Assembly (NCBI GenBank): GCA_025642065.1
Contig: JAODUP010000118.1
Span: 248,001-312,000, forward strand
DNA length: 64,000 bases
DNA from: Paralvinella palmiformis
Lineage: Eukaryota; Annelida; Polychaeta; Terebellida; Alvinellidae
Direction: 5' to 3'
Part shown: positions 53,387-64,000 of the stretch, one piece after another
Numbering within the stretch: position 1 is the first letter of the stretch
Layout: each line of letters opens with the position of its first letter
Made by a program: the position numbers and the translations under genes
Notes under the pieces: model-generated
Seen by the model: the letters and a program-made list of their open reading frames with translations, nothing else
What the model was told of the DNA's origin: nothing
Databases searched by the model: none

Positions 53387-55423
53387 ATGGAGACACAAGA
53401 ATCATCATTTGCCATCGTCCAACCGCGGCGGCAAATTGTGTTGGAGCCAATGATTATTCTGTATTCCTTTGTCACTTTTCCCCTACAGCTTCTAACACAG
53501 CTGTACATATTGGAAACGGTTGAGAACGATTTGGCTGCCAAATATGGTATGATGAACATCTCTCACTACATCAACATCACCTTGGATCTGTGTCACATGA
53601 ATGCTTCTGACCCAGCGGTAGCCTTCAATGCTGAAGTTCAAGCAGAGGCATCATATGTGAATCTAATCATGACATTAAGCGCTTCTGTGCCCGCACTTTT
53701 TGTCTCGTTGTTCCTTGGTGCCTACAGTGATAAAGTTGGTCGAAAATATGCCATACTTCCACCGTTGATTGGTGGCATTATAACTACGCTTGCTTTCATT
53801 GTTGTTGTTCAGCTACATTTGCCTCTGTGGTATTTGTTCATCTCTGCTTTTCTGTGTGGTTTTGGAGGCTTTCTGAGCACCATGTTGTTGGGCTGTTTTG
53901 CATACATCTCGGACACAACTTCACCAGAAACTCGTCGTTTTCGAATCACTGTACTTGAGATGTGCTTGTTGATTCCAGGAATTTTTAGTCCACTTGGCAT
54001 TGGGAAACTCATAGAAACCATTGGCTACATGTATTCCTTTGTCATTACTCTGGTGGGACAAGTAATCGTTGTCATCTATGTGATATTCTTTGTTCCTGAA
54101 ACTGTCCAGAAAGATACATCAGCCAAGTTCTTTAACCTGACTCGGATGAAACAGTTCAAGGAATTGTTCACCAAGAAAGGTGATAATCGGAGGAATGTGA
54201 AGCTGATAATTCTGTTTCTGGCCTTTTTTATCGGCATTGTTCCAAAATTTGACTTTGGCCTCGACACGCTTTATCTGAAGAACAGACCACTTTGCCTGAG
54301 CAACAAGATGGTTGGATACTACATGTCTACATTCTTGGGTGTTGCCACATTTGGTGGTATTCTTGTTGCATGGCTGATGAAATTCTGCATGCCTGACCAA
54401 ACGGTTGCACTGATTGGAGGATTGTCATCCATGGTACAGAACATTTACAAGGCGTTTGTCCAGAATGTTATCATGATATTTTTCGGTGAGAACATAAACG
54501 TTGGTCAGTTATAAAAGTCAGACTTATTTAATAGTACTGGTAATAACAGCAGTAAGAATAATCCCTGCAGACAAAATGCAGAAGTTTATAGATAACATCA
54601 TTGCATTGTTTTGTTGCAACATGGCATGTTTCAGCTTTGTACAATTTACATTTGTGCAGTACCTCTGTATTGTATATTCATGACTTGTTGAGATTATTAC
54701 CAAAATAATTCACTTATTTCAGCTCCAGTGTTCAGTGTGTTTAGTGTGCTCTACATCCCTACAGTAAGGACACTTTTGTCGAACACTGTGGATAAATCAG
54801 AACAAGGTGATAAGTGGCACCATTAATATCAATTTTTTTTTAATGATGAAAAACTTACTTACAAGTTAATAACAAATACAAGATTTGTTGTGCATTATGA
54901 TAACAAAATTAATGGAACCAGACCATTTGCTTAACCTTCTTTGACACACACTGCTCAGCATTTCCTATCAGATATGAGAGGCATTGCATTTAATTTTAGG
55001 TGTCGTGTTTGGAGCTGTGGCCTTTCTAGAATTGATGTGTTCCATCACTGGAGTTGCCATCTTCAACCCAATCTATGCCAGCACCCAGAACATACTGACT
55101 GGATTTGTTTACCTCGTCATGGCAACATTCTACTTCGTTGCCTCTTGTGTGCTGACGTATGCATTGGTTAATTTTTTAAGCATTCCACTTTTTATAATGA
55201 TATCGGAGCAGTGGCATCGCGTGCTTACTTTTAGTGTTATAAACTTATCCATATCCCAAGTTTTGTCTTTTTCAGGGTATACATAATATCCTACTGGAAT
55301 GAGGGAAAGTCAAATCCAGGTACAATTACGGTGACCGTTCCAGAAAAACAGCCACTGTTAGGGAGCAATGACCGTGGAAAACGTTACGTCAATCCTGACG
55401 AGACAAGAGAACACCAAAATTGA
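53387..55423 (+). CDS. Major facilitator transporter, SLC46 family (folate transporter-like)
   Basis: Exons 53387-54485, 54723-54806, 55000-55156 and 55276-55423 join in frame to 495 residues; all introns are GT-AG. The start ATG is in good context (gacatcATGG). The protein has a multi-pass membrane pattern of about 12 segments. The first is at about residues 21-42. A long first outer loop has three N-glycosylation sites (NIS, NIT, NAS) and a conserved Cys. The MFS signature GAYSDKVGRK is at 111-120 between TM2 and TM3, and the central cytoplasmic loop is at about residues 240-265. SLC46 proteins are proton-coupled transporters of folates or lysosomal metabolites; the substrate cannot be told here. 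The C-tail contains EKQPLL at 470-475, which fits the acidic dileucine pattern for endolysosomal sorting, as expected of an SLC46A3-like protein. No paralogue assignment (A1, A2 or A3) is safe. Confidence 0.9.
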
Positions 55424-55789
55424 ATGCTTTTGCATCATGGTCATTAAGTAGCATGTTTACAAGAGATTTTCATTTTATTCGAGTGTTTTATAAACATAAC
55501 AAATCTGTGGTTGATAGAAATGCACCGAGTACTTATTTACGTATTATACTTGTTTAATTCTGACACATAAGTGGAGAAAAAATCCATTATTGCAATGAAG
55601 GAGATGAGCATGATTTGCATGATGTATTTTTCCTGTGTAAAGCTTTCTTGCACAAACCAGTATGCTATGATGTATACTATAAACACAAATTTGCTGTCTG
55701 TATGCACAACGTATGAGAAGATGAATACCGTCCATAGCCTTTAAAAGGCAAGGTATGGCATCAGTACAAGTTCTGCGTGTGATGGTTGG
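55424..55789. other. 3' flank of the transporter, no further gene
   Basis: Probable 3' UTR and downstream DNA. No AATAAA was seen within the first 150 nt after the stop; a variant signal or a longer UTR is likely. Confidence 0.35.
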
Positions 55790-56141
55790 CAGGTTCAACC
55801 CCCCCCCAATGGGTTTAACCCTGGTTTGACTAAACCTGTGTTTTGGGTTAAACATTGGTTAAATGAGTTTTGTGCACAATTCATCACCAAGTGATACAAT
55901 AAAAGTAAGAACAGAAAATGTTATGCACACACACATTTACATATCGGCATGAAAGCACATGGAAGAAAATATGTAGCAGTAACTTTACATACAGCACATT
56001 AAACAAGTATCTGCTGATGTTCACCTTGATGTTCTTTATGGCATGAGATAAGCTTGGCTGCTTTCTTGTTGGCACCATAAAATTATTTAAACCAATGTTT
56101 AACCTACCGGGTTGGGTTAACCAATTAAACCCCCAACCCTG
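55790..56141. mobile_element. Palindromic MITE-like element (352 bp)
   Basis: The two ends form long imperfect inverted repeats: left includes GGGTTAAACATTGGTTAAAT, right (reverse complement) AGGTTAAACATTGGTTTAAA; outer parts share CAGG and GGGTTTAA/GGTTTAATTGG. The ends carry C- and G-rich GGGTTTAACCC-type palindromes. It has no coding capacity. A target duplication was not clear (TGATGGTT and TGATGTAT adjoin the ends). Confidence 0.6.
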
Positions 56142-58218
56142 TGATGTATGTGTTCCCAAAACCAACTTTGTCTCTTTTGTATATTTTAAACAGGTTTGTG
56201 AAGCATAGCTGTTGCAGTATATTTGTATGAGGGGTCTATTGCTTTACCTAGTGAAGCTTCGTGATCTGGCATTATGTACAAGGTTACACTTATTTCTTTT
56301 ATATGAACTTAATACTGGTAGAATACTGCTTCATTATTGATGGGTGAAATAGTAGATCTGAATGTTTATTTCCATATTTATATGCTGTTTTTATTATATG
56401 CTAACATATTTTACAGAGTGACTGACTGAGTGAATGATTTGTTTAGTCATTGGGGCTGATCAAGCCTGGAACATATAGTTGATGGCCTACTTCATAGAAA
56501 AATTCGTTGATTGAGTGGATGACTTTTACTGTTTGATTGATTATCTGCTGGACAGCGTTAACACTAGAGGCCTATGTGCTAAATAAGTGACCGGTCATAG
56601 CTTGGAAATATGATTGAGGGGAAGATCTGGGGGTAAAAATCAGATGAAATAACCCTCAGATTCAGGCAAAACTGGAATTTGAAGACCTGACCAGACACGT
56701 GCACGCACAGTTTATTAACGTCATTATAAAGGCACCTGAAAGTTGCTAAAATGTATTTATTTTTCGAGTCCAGGGATTTTGAAAAACCCTGTACATTAGT
56801 TATCAGAACACAGCCTATACATCACTGTGCTAGCACACTGTATTGTTGATACTAACATAGTCACATGCTATCTGACAATGATGCAGCATGTCTATGATTG
56901 CTTCACTTGATCTTCCTTGACCAAATATTTGTTGTTTGATAAAAAGATGAGTGAAGATTTGCATTTAGCCACTGTTATGATATTGGTAAGGCAGTTAAAG
57001 GTAATCGAGCATTTTCATCAATAGTTACTTGTTTATAATGAAATTTGCATCGATCCAAAGTCACCCGTGCTAATTACGTGTGTCACATTTCTGTGTGTTT
57101 ACATGGGTAAAATTTTAAATCCGGACTGGGGACAAATCAAATTTGAAGACAAATTGGAGTACCACATCTGTTTGATTAATCACACATTCATTTAATGAAT
57201 ATTCACTGTACAGTTTATATGAGCTCGGTGCCAAATAAGTTTTCAGTAAAATAAGTTTCGTGGAAGGTTGTCTGCATAATGAATTGTGTTAAATCATTGA
57301 TTAACTGCAGTGAGCTAATGTTGCTAGTTTGTGTTGACAAATTTCCAGTAAACTAAAAATATTTATGGCTTATGTTTGTATCCATCCATTTTAGAGTTTG
57401 CTTAGAACAAGAACTACTCTATGGTGTGTAATCATTATCCTTTATTTGTATTTTAAATTCTATTGATCACAGCTTCAATACTCTATTTCACTTATTTACA
57501 ACTGATTAAATGACAATACCGATTACAATGTACTTAGTCAGCGATGGTATACGATGCTTACTGATGAAGAATTCCTTGTGACGTTGTTGGCTTGTTTAAA
57601 CATTAAAATGCATTTATGAAATAACTGTTGTTAATTTGCAGAGCATCAGTATTTGATCAAATCGTATGACGACACATACAAGCGAGATCGAACCTGCACA
57701 CCAAACCGCATTACGAAATGTAACCATCTTTGGCTAAACAAAGTATTTTCAAACATAATTACATTATTGGCACAAGTGACATCTAATAAAACAATGTTAA
57801 ACTTGAACAATGGGATAACTGGAATATCAAGAGTCATCATCAATTTGTTACAGCAAATATATATGTAACTATGCTTTGGAAAATACAGTAACTAAAATTT
57901 CTTTCATCGTATAAGCTTCATGATAATCATGTATTAGAAATCATCCCAACTGGTGATGGTTAAGCATGTTGAGTGCTGAATACGAATTTATCATCGCCAA
58001 AAAATCAAACTAAATATACGAGCACAGATAGTGCTAGGGACCAAAATTTAAGGAAATCATTCCGATTCATCCTGTCGCCCTAAAACTTATTATGACGGCT
58101 CAAACAATTACTCAATAATCTCAAAGATCTGACACAATTGAATGCTGTGATGTTGTCATCACATTACCGTATTGGATGAAAAGTAAAAGAAATGTATGCT
58201 TAACTATAAAGTCTGGAT
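56142..58218. other. Intergenic, no gene recognised
   Basis: AT-rich; one open frame at 57653-57868 has no recognisable motif or splice context. Confidence 0.45.
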
Positions 58219-58341
58219 CAGACATGGGGTCAATTTTATTTTATCAAATTTACGTCATACTTATCAATTCCAAATAAAATATTTGTACGATTTGAAATTT
58301 GTAGATTTACAATGACATGAAGTTTATTCATATACCTATTC

Positions 58342-58372
<31 letters not shown>

Positions 58373-58527
58373 AGAATCTATAAAGTAGGTATGTGCAGTT
58401 ACTTTTATTCATACAAACACTTTCACAATTGTGTATGAAATTATACTGTGGATTCTATTCCAAATTTATTAATTCTGTTTGATTAAAAACAAGTAATTAC
58501 CTGAATACAATTGACCCCAACTGTCTG
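58219..58527. mobile_element. hAT-type MITE, copy 2 (309 bp)
   Basis: Ends CAGACATGGGGTCAATTTT and, reversed, CAGACAGTTGGGGTCAATTG. It is flanked by GTCTGGAT (58211-58218) and GTCTAGAT (58528-58535), an 8-bp duplication with one substitution. The interior has a TA repeat (58344-58369) and TATCAATTCC units shared with copy 1 at 10721-11038. Confidence 0.85.
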
Positions 58528-59107
58528 GTCTAGATTATGTCATATTTTTAATGTTGAACTACCAAGACAGTTGATAGTATTGGTCAAATTACACGGCATC
58601 AAGTCTTCTCCAACAAGCAGTTACCTACATCAATGTGAAGCAGTACTTACCTAGGGACAGAACCATGCACTAGCAGAATTCTTTCATAGACTAATAAAGC
58701 CAAAAATAAAATATTCTGCGTGTTTAGTCAAATATACCATGTATATGGTGCCATTACATGGTCAAAATGTATTGTTATGTTTTGATGTCCCATTATTATT
58801 GCCAAAAGAATAAATTATCTCTTTGTAATCGTATAAATTCTTCTAGTTCTCATTATTTTTAGGACTATCATCTTTTAGCTGAACACAGAATCTTTTTACT
58901 TTCTACCACCATTAACAGTTATTAACTGTACAAAAAAACAAGTTACCATTTAGTGATTCAGTTTAGCTGTGACAACTTGAAAAATGTTACAATAAATTTA
59001 TGTAAGATTGCGTTGTTCTGCAATTTAATAGAACCAACGTGATAGCATAAAAAACGTGCGATCATAGAAAACAAATTTTAAGATGTCGGCCACTTCCTTT
59101 TCAACAT

Positions 59108-59113
59108 TTTATT
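59108..59113 (-). terminator. Candidate poly(A) signal of CRLS1
   Basis: AATAAA on the - strand about 165 nt downstream of the CRLS1 stop codon. Confidence 0.5.
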
Positions 59114-59278
59114 TCCCCTTCTGACATTGCTTGAACAGCTCTATGTTCAATAACTGAAGAAGAACGTATACACTAAATATAACACAAGTTGGTAACAGAT
59201 GTTCTGGTAAAAAAAGAATCACATAACAAACGCGTGATCCTACTCTATCCTTGCCTTCCATTAACAGATGGATGAGTT

Positions 59279-62200
59279 TTAGCCCTGTTGGCTTTTCTTC
59301 TGTGCTGCTTTTCTCTGTTTCTTTGTTTCCCTGAGAATTCTGAAAGTGTTCTTGGCAAAGATATATGATAATCCTGATGCTATTGTTGTTCCTGCTGTGA
59401 GATACCTGTAAAAGCAGATGATGTGTATCAGATGGTACACAGGCATATTTATGTTCTGAAAAATTTCATGATTCCACAGTGAATGGATTCATGCTTGAGA
59501 ATAACACATAGCATCAAAACTAAAATTTACAAACAATGAATATCAGATGCTAAGACTAAACAAAACAACAACAACAAAGTGGTTTGACACATAGAAACAT
59601 GATTTAAGAATATACCAGAGATAGGTGAGGGCCACATGATCCACATAATTCAGTACTGGAGCTGCTAGAGTTGCAGCGACTAAACTCAGCTGGACAAGTG
59701 TATTGAACTGTTTAAAATATCAAGGAATGGATACATTGTAACAATAATAGCGTAAACTCAGATGTGCAAATGCGACCAATTATGCCATGAATAGTAATGA
59801 ATATAAAGCTGTTCACTTTAATTCAAGCAAACTGTGATCATTTAAAGGTTGCATTAGAAAATTTGATATATATACCTTACTAACAAATGTTGGCTGTAGT
59901 TGAGCAGTGGCATGTGTCACATCAAAATACCTACGCAACGTTTTCTACAGAAATAACAAACAAAGGACACTCAATATTCATAACATATAAATAAACAGAA
60001 GTGTTAGACACATTAAATGTAAAGATAAATCATTCAAAAACTTCTCTGCTAAACAATAACACCACCTTACAGCATCCACTACCAGACAAAACATTTTCTA
60101 TATTAACTACTTACTTGCGTATTTAAATAATTGTTAGGAATAATTACATTTGAATAACTGAAAGGTAATGAATTTATATTTAATTTTGTATGAAATATGA
60201 TGACTAATGAATAAGATTTGGGTTATCTTCTAGAAACGTTTTTCATAAATGAACTGTTTTCAAGTCACATCACATGACAGGTTATCATAGATGCACCTAA
60301 GACAGAAGTATGTTGTGATATGTATTACAGAGTGATGAGTTAATAACAACTAAAACTGGATCATAGAATTCTTATTAAAAACAGTTAATTAATTTTCAGG
60401 TGTGCTTCAAAGACATGTAATACACTGATATCTGAATTTTTGCCAAATGATCTCAAGATTACTTCACCTACAATGACAAAAGAAAGGGTCCCCTCCCAAA
60501 CAAAACCACGAGCAAATGAATCATTTTCAAATGATAATAGTCAAGAAAGTGGTGATGCCTTTCATCAAACGGATTGTCACAAAGACATGGATTGATTGAT
60601 CAAGTTAATAAGTTGAATTCTGTCTAAAATGTATGGCAATTATGTGCATTTTGGGTGACATCTAATGTTGACACAATGGTGTGAAAAATTAGATTATAAA
60701 TCATTGTAATACAAAAATGTAATCTAGAAAGTTTTAGTACTGGTTTCAAAGCCAGCATAGCTAATTCTGAATGGCATTTTACCTTTCACGTCATCTCACT
60801 GACCTTTGAAGTCTGACTGACCCAATTATCCTACAGTGTGCACAAATGTAGTTGTAAAATAAGCAATATTTATGTTTTAACCCATGTCAATTGTTCCACA
60901 TCACAATGGAGACCTTACTTGGTGACTAATACAATTTATTGGCAAATCTGTCAATGACATGTGTGTGTGAGGGTTAATTAAATCACTGATAGTGCCAGTA
61001 ATAAGCCAATCCTAAATGATATGATCTACAGGTAGCAGTAAAACATGACTGGAAGGATGTCACATGGGAGTGGTTGCTGAATAAGAGTGGGTTCTTGCCA
61101 TGATAGCATACATCACTCTTGTATGTTGCTTGCAGAGAAGTGCGAGGTTGATTGATTGTTTTTTAAGCCTTGGTGCCGGGCACATCTGGCGACTCTCAAA
61201 CACAGGTGGTAGTGGGAGTTGAACCCACAACCCAGAGGTTTGCAAGATGTGTTACTCTCAAATTCACATCATACTTTCAGTCAGGAATCTTAAAATGGGC
61301 AATACTATTGCCACTAAACCAATCTAAGAAACAGCACTACTTCTGTAAGCTGTGATTAATCTGGGTCTAGCTGAAGGGAATATCACATCCACAGAGTGAA
61401 GGAATGTCCCCCAAAAAACATTTTAAAACGTGCGGGTAAAGACTGAGTAAAATAGCGTTAGTTAATATTTCATGCTTAATGTTTAGAACAAAAGGCCAAA
61501 GTTACAAGTTTTACATTAAGTTTAGGTGAAACAATATATTGAATAATGTGTATGAGACTGATAAATCTGCACTTTTATAAGATTTTTTCCTTTGAAATGG
61601 CTGAATCCATATTCCTCTTAATATACATCTGATCATAAGATACACAAGTTAAAATAATATATATAAATTAATTAAACCATATCTTTTGTTCACTGTTAAT
61701 TAATGTCATAAAAAGGATATATATATATATATATAAGAGAGAGAGAGAGAGAGGGAGAGAGAAACAGTTTAAATCAGTTTTAATGATTTTTAAATTTATA
61801 AATTTTATGACTTGTGTCTATATAAACAAATTTATGCATAAAACATTGTATGATGCCTCAATCTGGTATTAACGAGATCTATATGTCACTTACTGGTGCA
61901 GGGAGACTGATATAACGAACATAGAAAGCAGCACCTATAAGCAGCACATCTCGTACAATCACCAATGTAGTTAAAACAACTGGAAAATAAACAGTTATAT
62001 AAGTAATACCTTTAAACAAATTGTTTTTATAGAGTATTTGAAAAACGCAGTGGAGTTTTGTGCAACTAGAGTACCTAACCAGCTGTGGTAATAATTTCTA
62101 GATCAGTTAAAGCATTATTTATTCATAACTACATCTGAATGTGTAATAGAAATTTATCTTCATTCACTATTTGATTATCTATGCTTTAAAAAAATCAGCC

Positions 62201-62719
62201 TGTAAAAGTATCTATGCTAAAAAAGTATGAAGAAGTATAAAAGCACAAACATAAAATAAAGCCTAATTCTTTTTTATAGTCTATAATGGCAGCACTGAAC
62301 TGTACTAGAACTTAAAGTAAAAACTGCCAAGGAATTTACTTTGTGATGGAAATTGCCACTGGAATTTGGAAAACAAAGTAACTATGGGGATAACTGAAAA
62401 GTGGCAATGAGTGTTGTGAATGATATCGCTGTATGTATCAATGTACCAAATACGAGTGAGTGAGTGAGAACGGAGTGAGTGAGAACGTAGTTAGCCTCAG
62501 AACTTTTCACAAATCGGATATACGGCTGAGGATTGCCTTCAAATAATGTTAACAACATCATAAGGCAAACAAAACATACCGATACTCACCTGGTATTAAA
62601 TGTACTGCTGTGAGTGTTATAAACAACGTGCTGACCAGTAACTTGTCAGCTAAGGGATCCAGATAGCTGCCAAATGAGGAAGCTTGGCTAGGAAATCGTC
62701 TCGCTATGTAGCCATCCAG
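59279..62719 (-). CDS. CRLS1: Cardiolipin synthase, 3' five exons (gene runs off the right edge)
   Basis: CRLS1 joins CDP-diacylglycerol and phosphatidylglycerol to make cardiolipin in the inner mitochondrial membrane. Exons on the - strand: 62719-62590, 61979-61894, 59944-59876, 59707-59616 and 59405-59279; 504 nt join in frame to 167 residues and a stop. The first exon carries the CDP-alcohol phosphotransferase signature [20 protein letters not shown] followed by DPLADK: D-G-x2-A-R-x8-G-x3-D-x3-D, all acidic residues intact. Next come [60 protein letters not shown] and a final membrane segment with a lysine-rich tail. These match animal CRLS1 block by block. The upstream half (mitochondrial presequence and first membrane segments) is not in 62720-64000 and must lie beyond the window. 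The exon at 62719 starts in phase 0. Confidence 0.95.
60741..60868 (+). repeat. Old, diverged SINE family S copy in a CRLS1 intron
   Basis: Remnants of the B box (GGTTTCAAAGCC) and of the 3' body (CTGACCTTTGAAGTC, ACAGTGTGCACAAATGTAG, TGTAAAATAAGC) in the right order. No duplication remains. Confidence 0.5.
61160..61275 (-). repeat. tRNA-like SINE fragment in a CRLS1 intron
   Basis: On the - strand a B box GGGTTCAACTCCC is preceded by a degraded A-box region and followed by GTGCCCGGCACCAAGGC. It is not a functional tRNA because the arms do not pair. Family unknown; one copy. Confidence 0.35.
61717..61762. repeat. Compound (TA)n(GA)n microsatellite
   Basis: A short TA repeat passes into a GA repeat within a CRLS1 intron. 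Confidence 0.9.
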
Positions 62720-64000
62720 CTTGGAGGCAAACAATAAAGTTAATCATTCACAATATTTTGTTACTATAACAGGTGGATGTAAGAAGTAATCTGATTTCTT
62801 AATTTACACTATGCTGAAAATCTACTGCTCAATTGTATTCAACTGACACTGACAGCGTCAGCTAAACAACTTGGTGGTGTATGACAAATGCTCTTTGAAT
62901 AAATAACCATTTTTTCATAGTACAGTAGTGAATGATTTCATGGCTTCATGATTTCAATGTTTTATTAAACTAGATCATTTATAGTTTATACTATCATGAA
63001 AGTCCAAATATTCTATTGCAAAGCACAAAATAACAACAAAATCTGACACCAAGTTATCTGATATGACAAATTATTTGCATTCTATATAGTGCACGAAGGA
63101 ATTAAACAAACGTGTGCTGACAAATTAGGTCTGCAGCTACAATGCAAGTTATGAATTAAGCACAATTATCCCCTGCTCATCAAAATATTATTTCAGTGAT
63201 TACTTCAATACAATGAACTACGCATACAAACATACAGATACTAAACAGTGTTTCTAATCACATGGATGGTAGCAGTTACATACCATAAACTGAAAGTAGT
63301 CACATCAGGGCTAGAATTTCCCAAGAATTTACGAAAATCAACTTGTATTCATGTTATATTCCTGCTTTAAATTTTTTTATGTGTGTCAAAACTGTAAAAC
63401 TAACTAAACATATCATTCTTAATTTACCATTAATTTATCTGAATATACTGATGTTCTTGAGTTCTCCCACCTCACATTATTTTTAGCAGAGTGAATGATT
63501 CCATCACACACAACTGGTACTCAACAGGCAATCACACCTAGTCAAATGATATTAACATTGGCCATGTCTGCAAGTGTAATTGTCGATTGTTTGTGGATTT
63601 TGAGGTTATTTCTTTAAAAAGATACACATAGTAAATTACTAATATATGGTAAAAAGAGTGTCAATTAAATGCAAGTCGGTGTGATATTTCTGTGAACTGT
63701 CCAAACTTTGTTGTAATCAGACTCAACAAAACTACGGGGGCCATTTTCAATGACACAATCAATTTCACTGGTCCATTAAACACTGTTACATATACAATCA
63801 GATTAATCACATAAAACTTTAATGTTCAATTTAAAAAATAAATGCGTTTCCATAAATGTTTGTTTCCAATTTCAGCAGTATATTATGAATCTTCGGTAAT
63901 TTTGGACGATTCATATTTGATTCGCACAATAAAAAGTTGTACGAATCCTTGCACAAATTCATTCATGGATTGGTTTCAAAATTCTAGCCCTGCACATTGT
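62720..64000. other. CRLS1 intron, no upstream exon seen
   Basis: I looked on the - strand for the expected upstream CRLS1 exon (membrane segments before LDG) and found none. AT-rich intronic DNA without an evident element. Confidence 0.5.

Overview
This 64-kb window is nuclear DNA of an invertebrate animal, most likely a lophotrochozoan and perhaps a mollusc. The phylum is an inference from the style of the LINE and SINE remnants, not a proof. The evidence for an animal genome is split genes with GT/AG introns, AT-rich intergenic DNA, long CA/TA microsatellites, and many decayed retroelements and DNA transposons. I see no operons, ribosome binding sites or CRISPR arrays.

Four host genes can be read. 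(1) A formin of the FMN/cappuccino class on the + strand (4480-19679): 17 coding exons join in one open frame of about 813 residues, with a coiled coil, a proline-rich FH1, a full FH2 and a short basic tail. Its 5' end is unresolved; a coding-like exon at 114-271 may belong to it or to another transcript. (2) An intronless type II membrane protein with PC-esterase/NXPE-like GDS and DxxH motifs on the - strand (36178-37506). (3) A four-exon SLC46-type major facilitator transporter on the + strand (53387-55423, 495 residues). (4) The 3' five exons of mitochondrial cardiolipin synthase (CRLS1) on the - strand (59279-62719), whose first exons lie beyond the right edge. These genes do not form an evident pathway; they are ordinary neighbours.

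Most of the rest is mobile DNA. Five non-LTR retrotransposon remnants are present: about 11.85-13.2 kb (-), 26.69-28.17 kb (-), 40.34-41.04 plus 45.20-46.83 kb (+, one element split in two) and 50.15-52.44 kb (+). A tRNA-derived SINE family with an ATC-repeat tail occurs at least five times, four copies with clear target-site duplications; one copy sits precisely inside a LINE. Two hAT-type MITEs with 8-bp duplications, one TA-flanked MITE and two other palindromic elements are also visible.

The most interesting object is a ~4.15-kb DNA transposon at about 41046-45193. It has terminal inverted repeats of over 100 bp and a short target duplication, and it is inserted in a LINE. Its only recognisable cargo is a decayed member of a large, uncharacterised invertebrate protein family whose motifs resemble FEN1/XPG (PIN-like) nucleases. 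A second, divergent relative lies at 23.56-25.6 kb. The link between this protein family and a TIR element is readable directly here because the host LINE gives the insertion boundaries.
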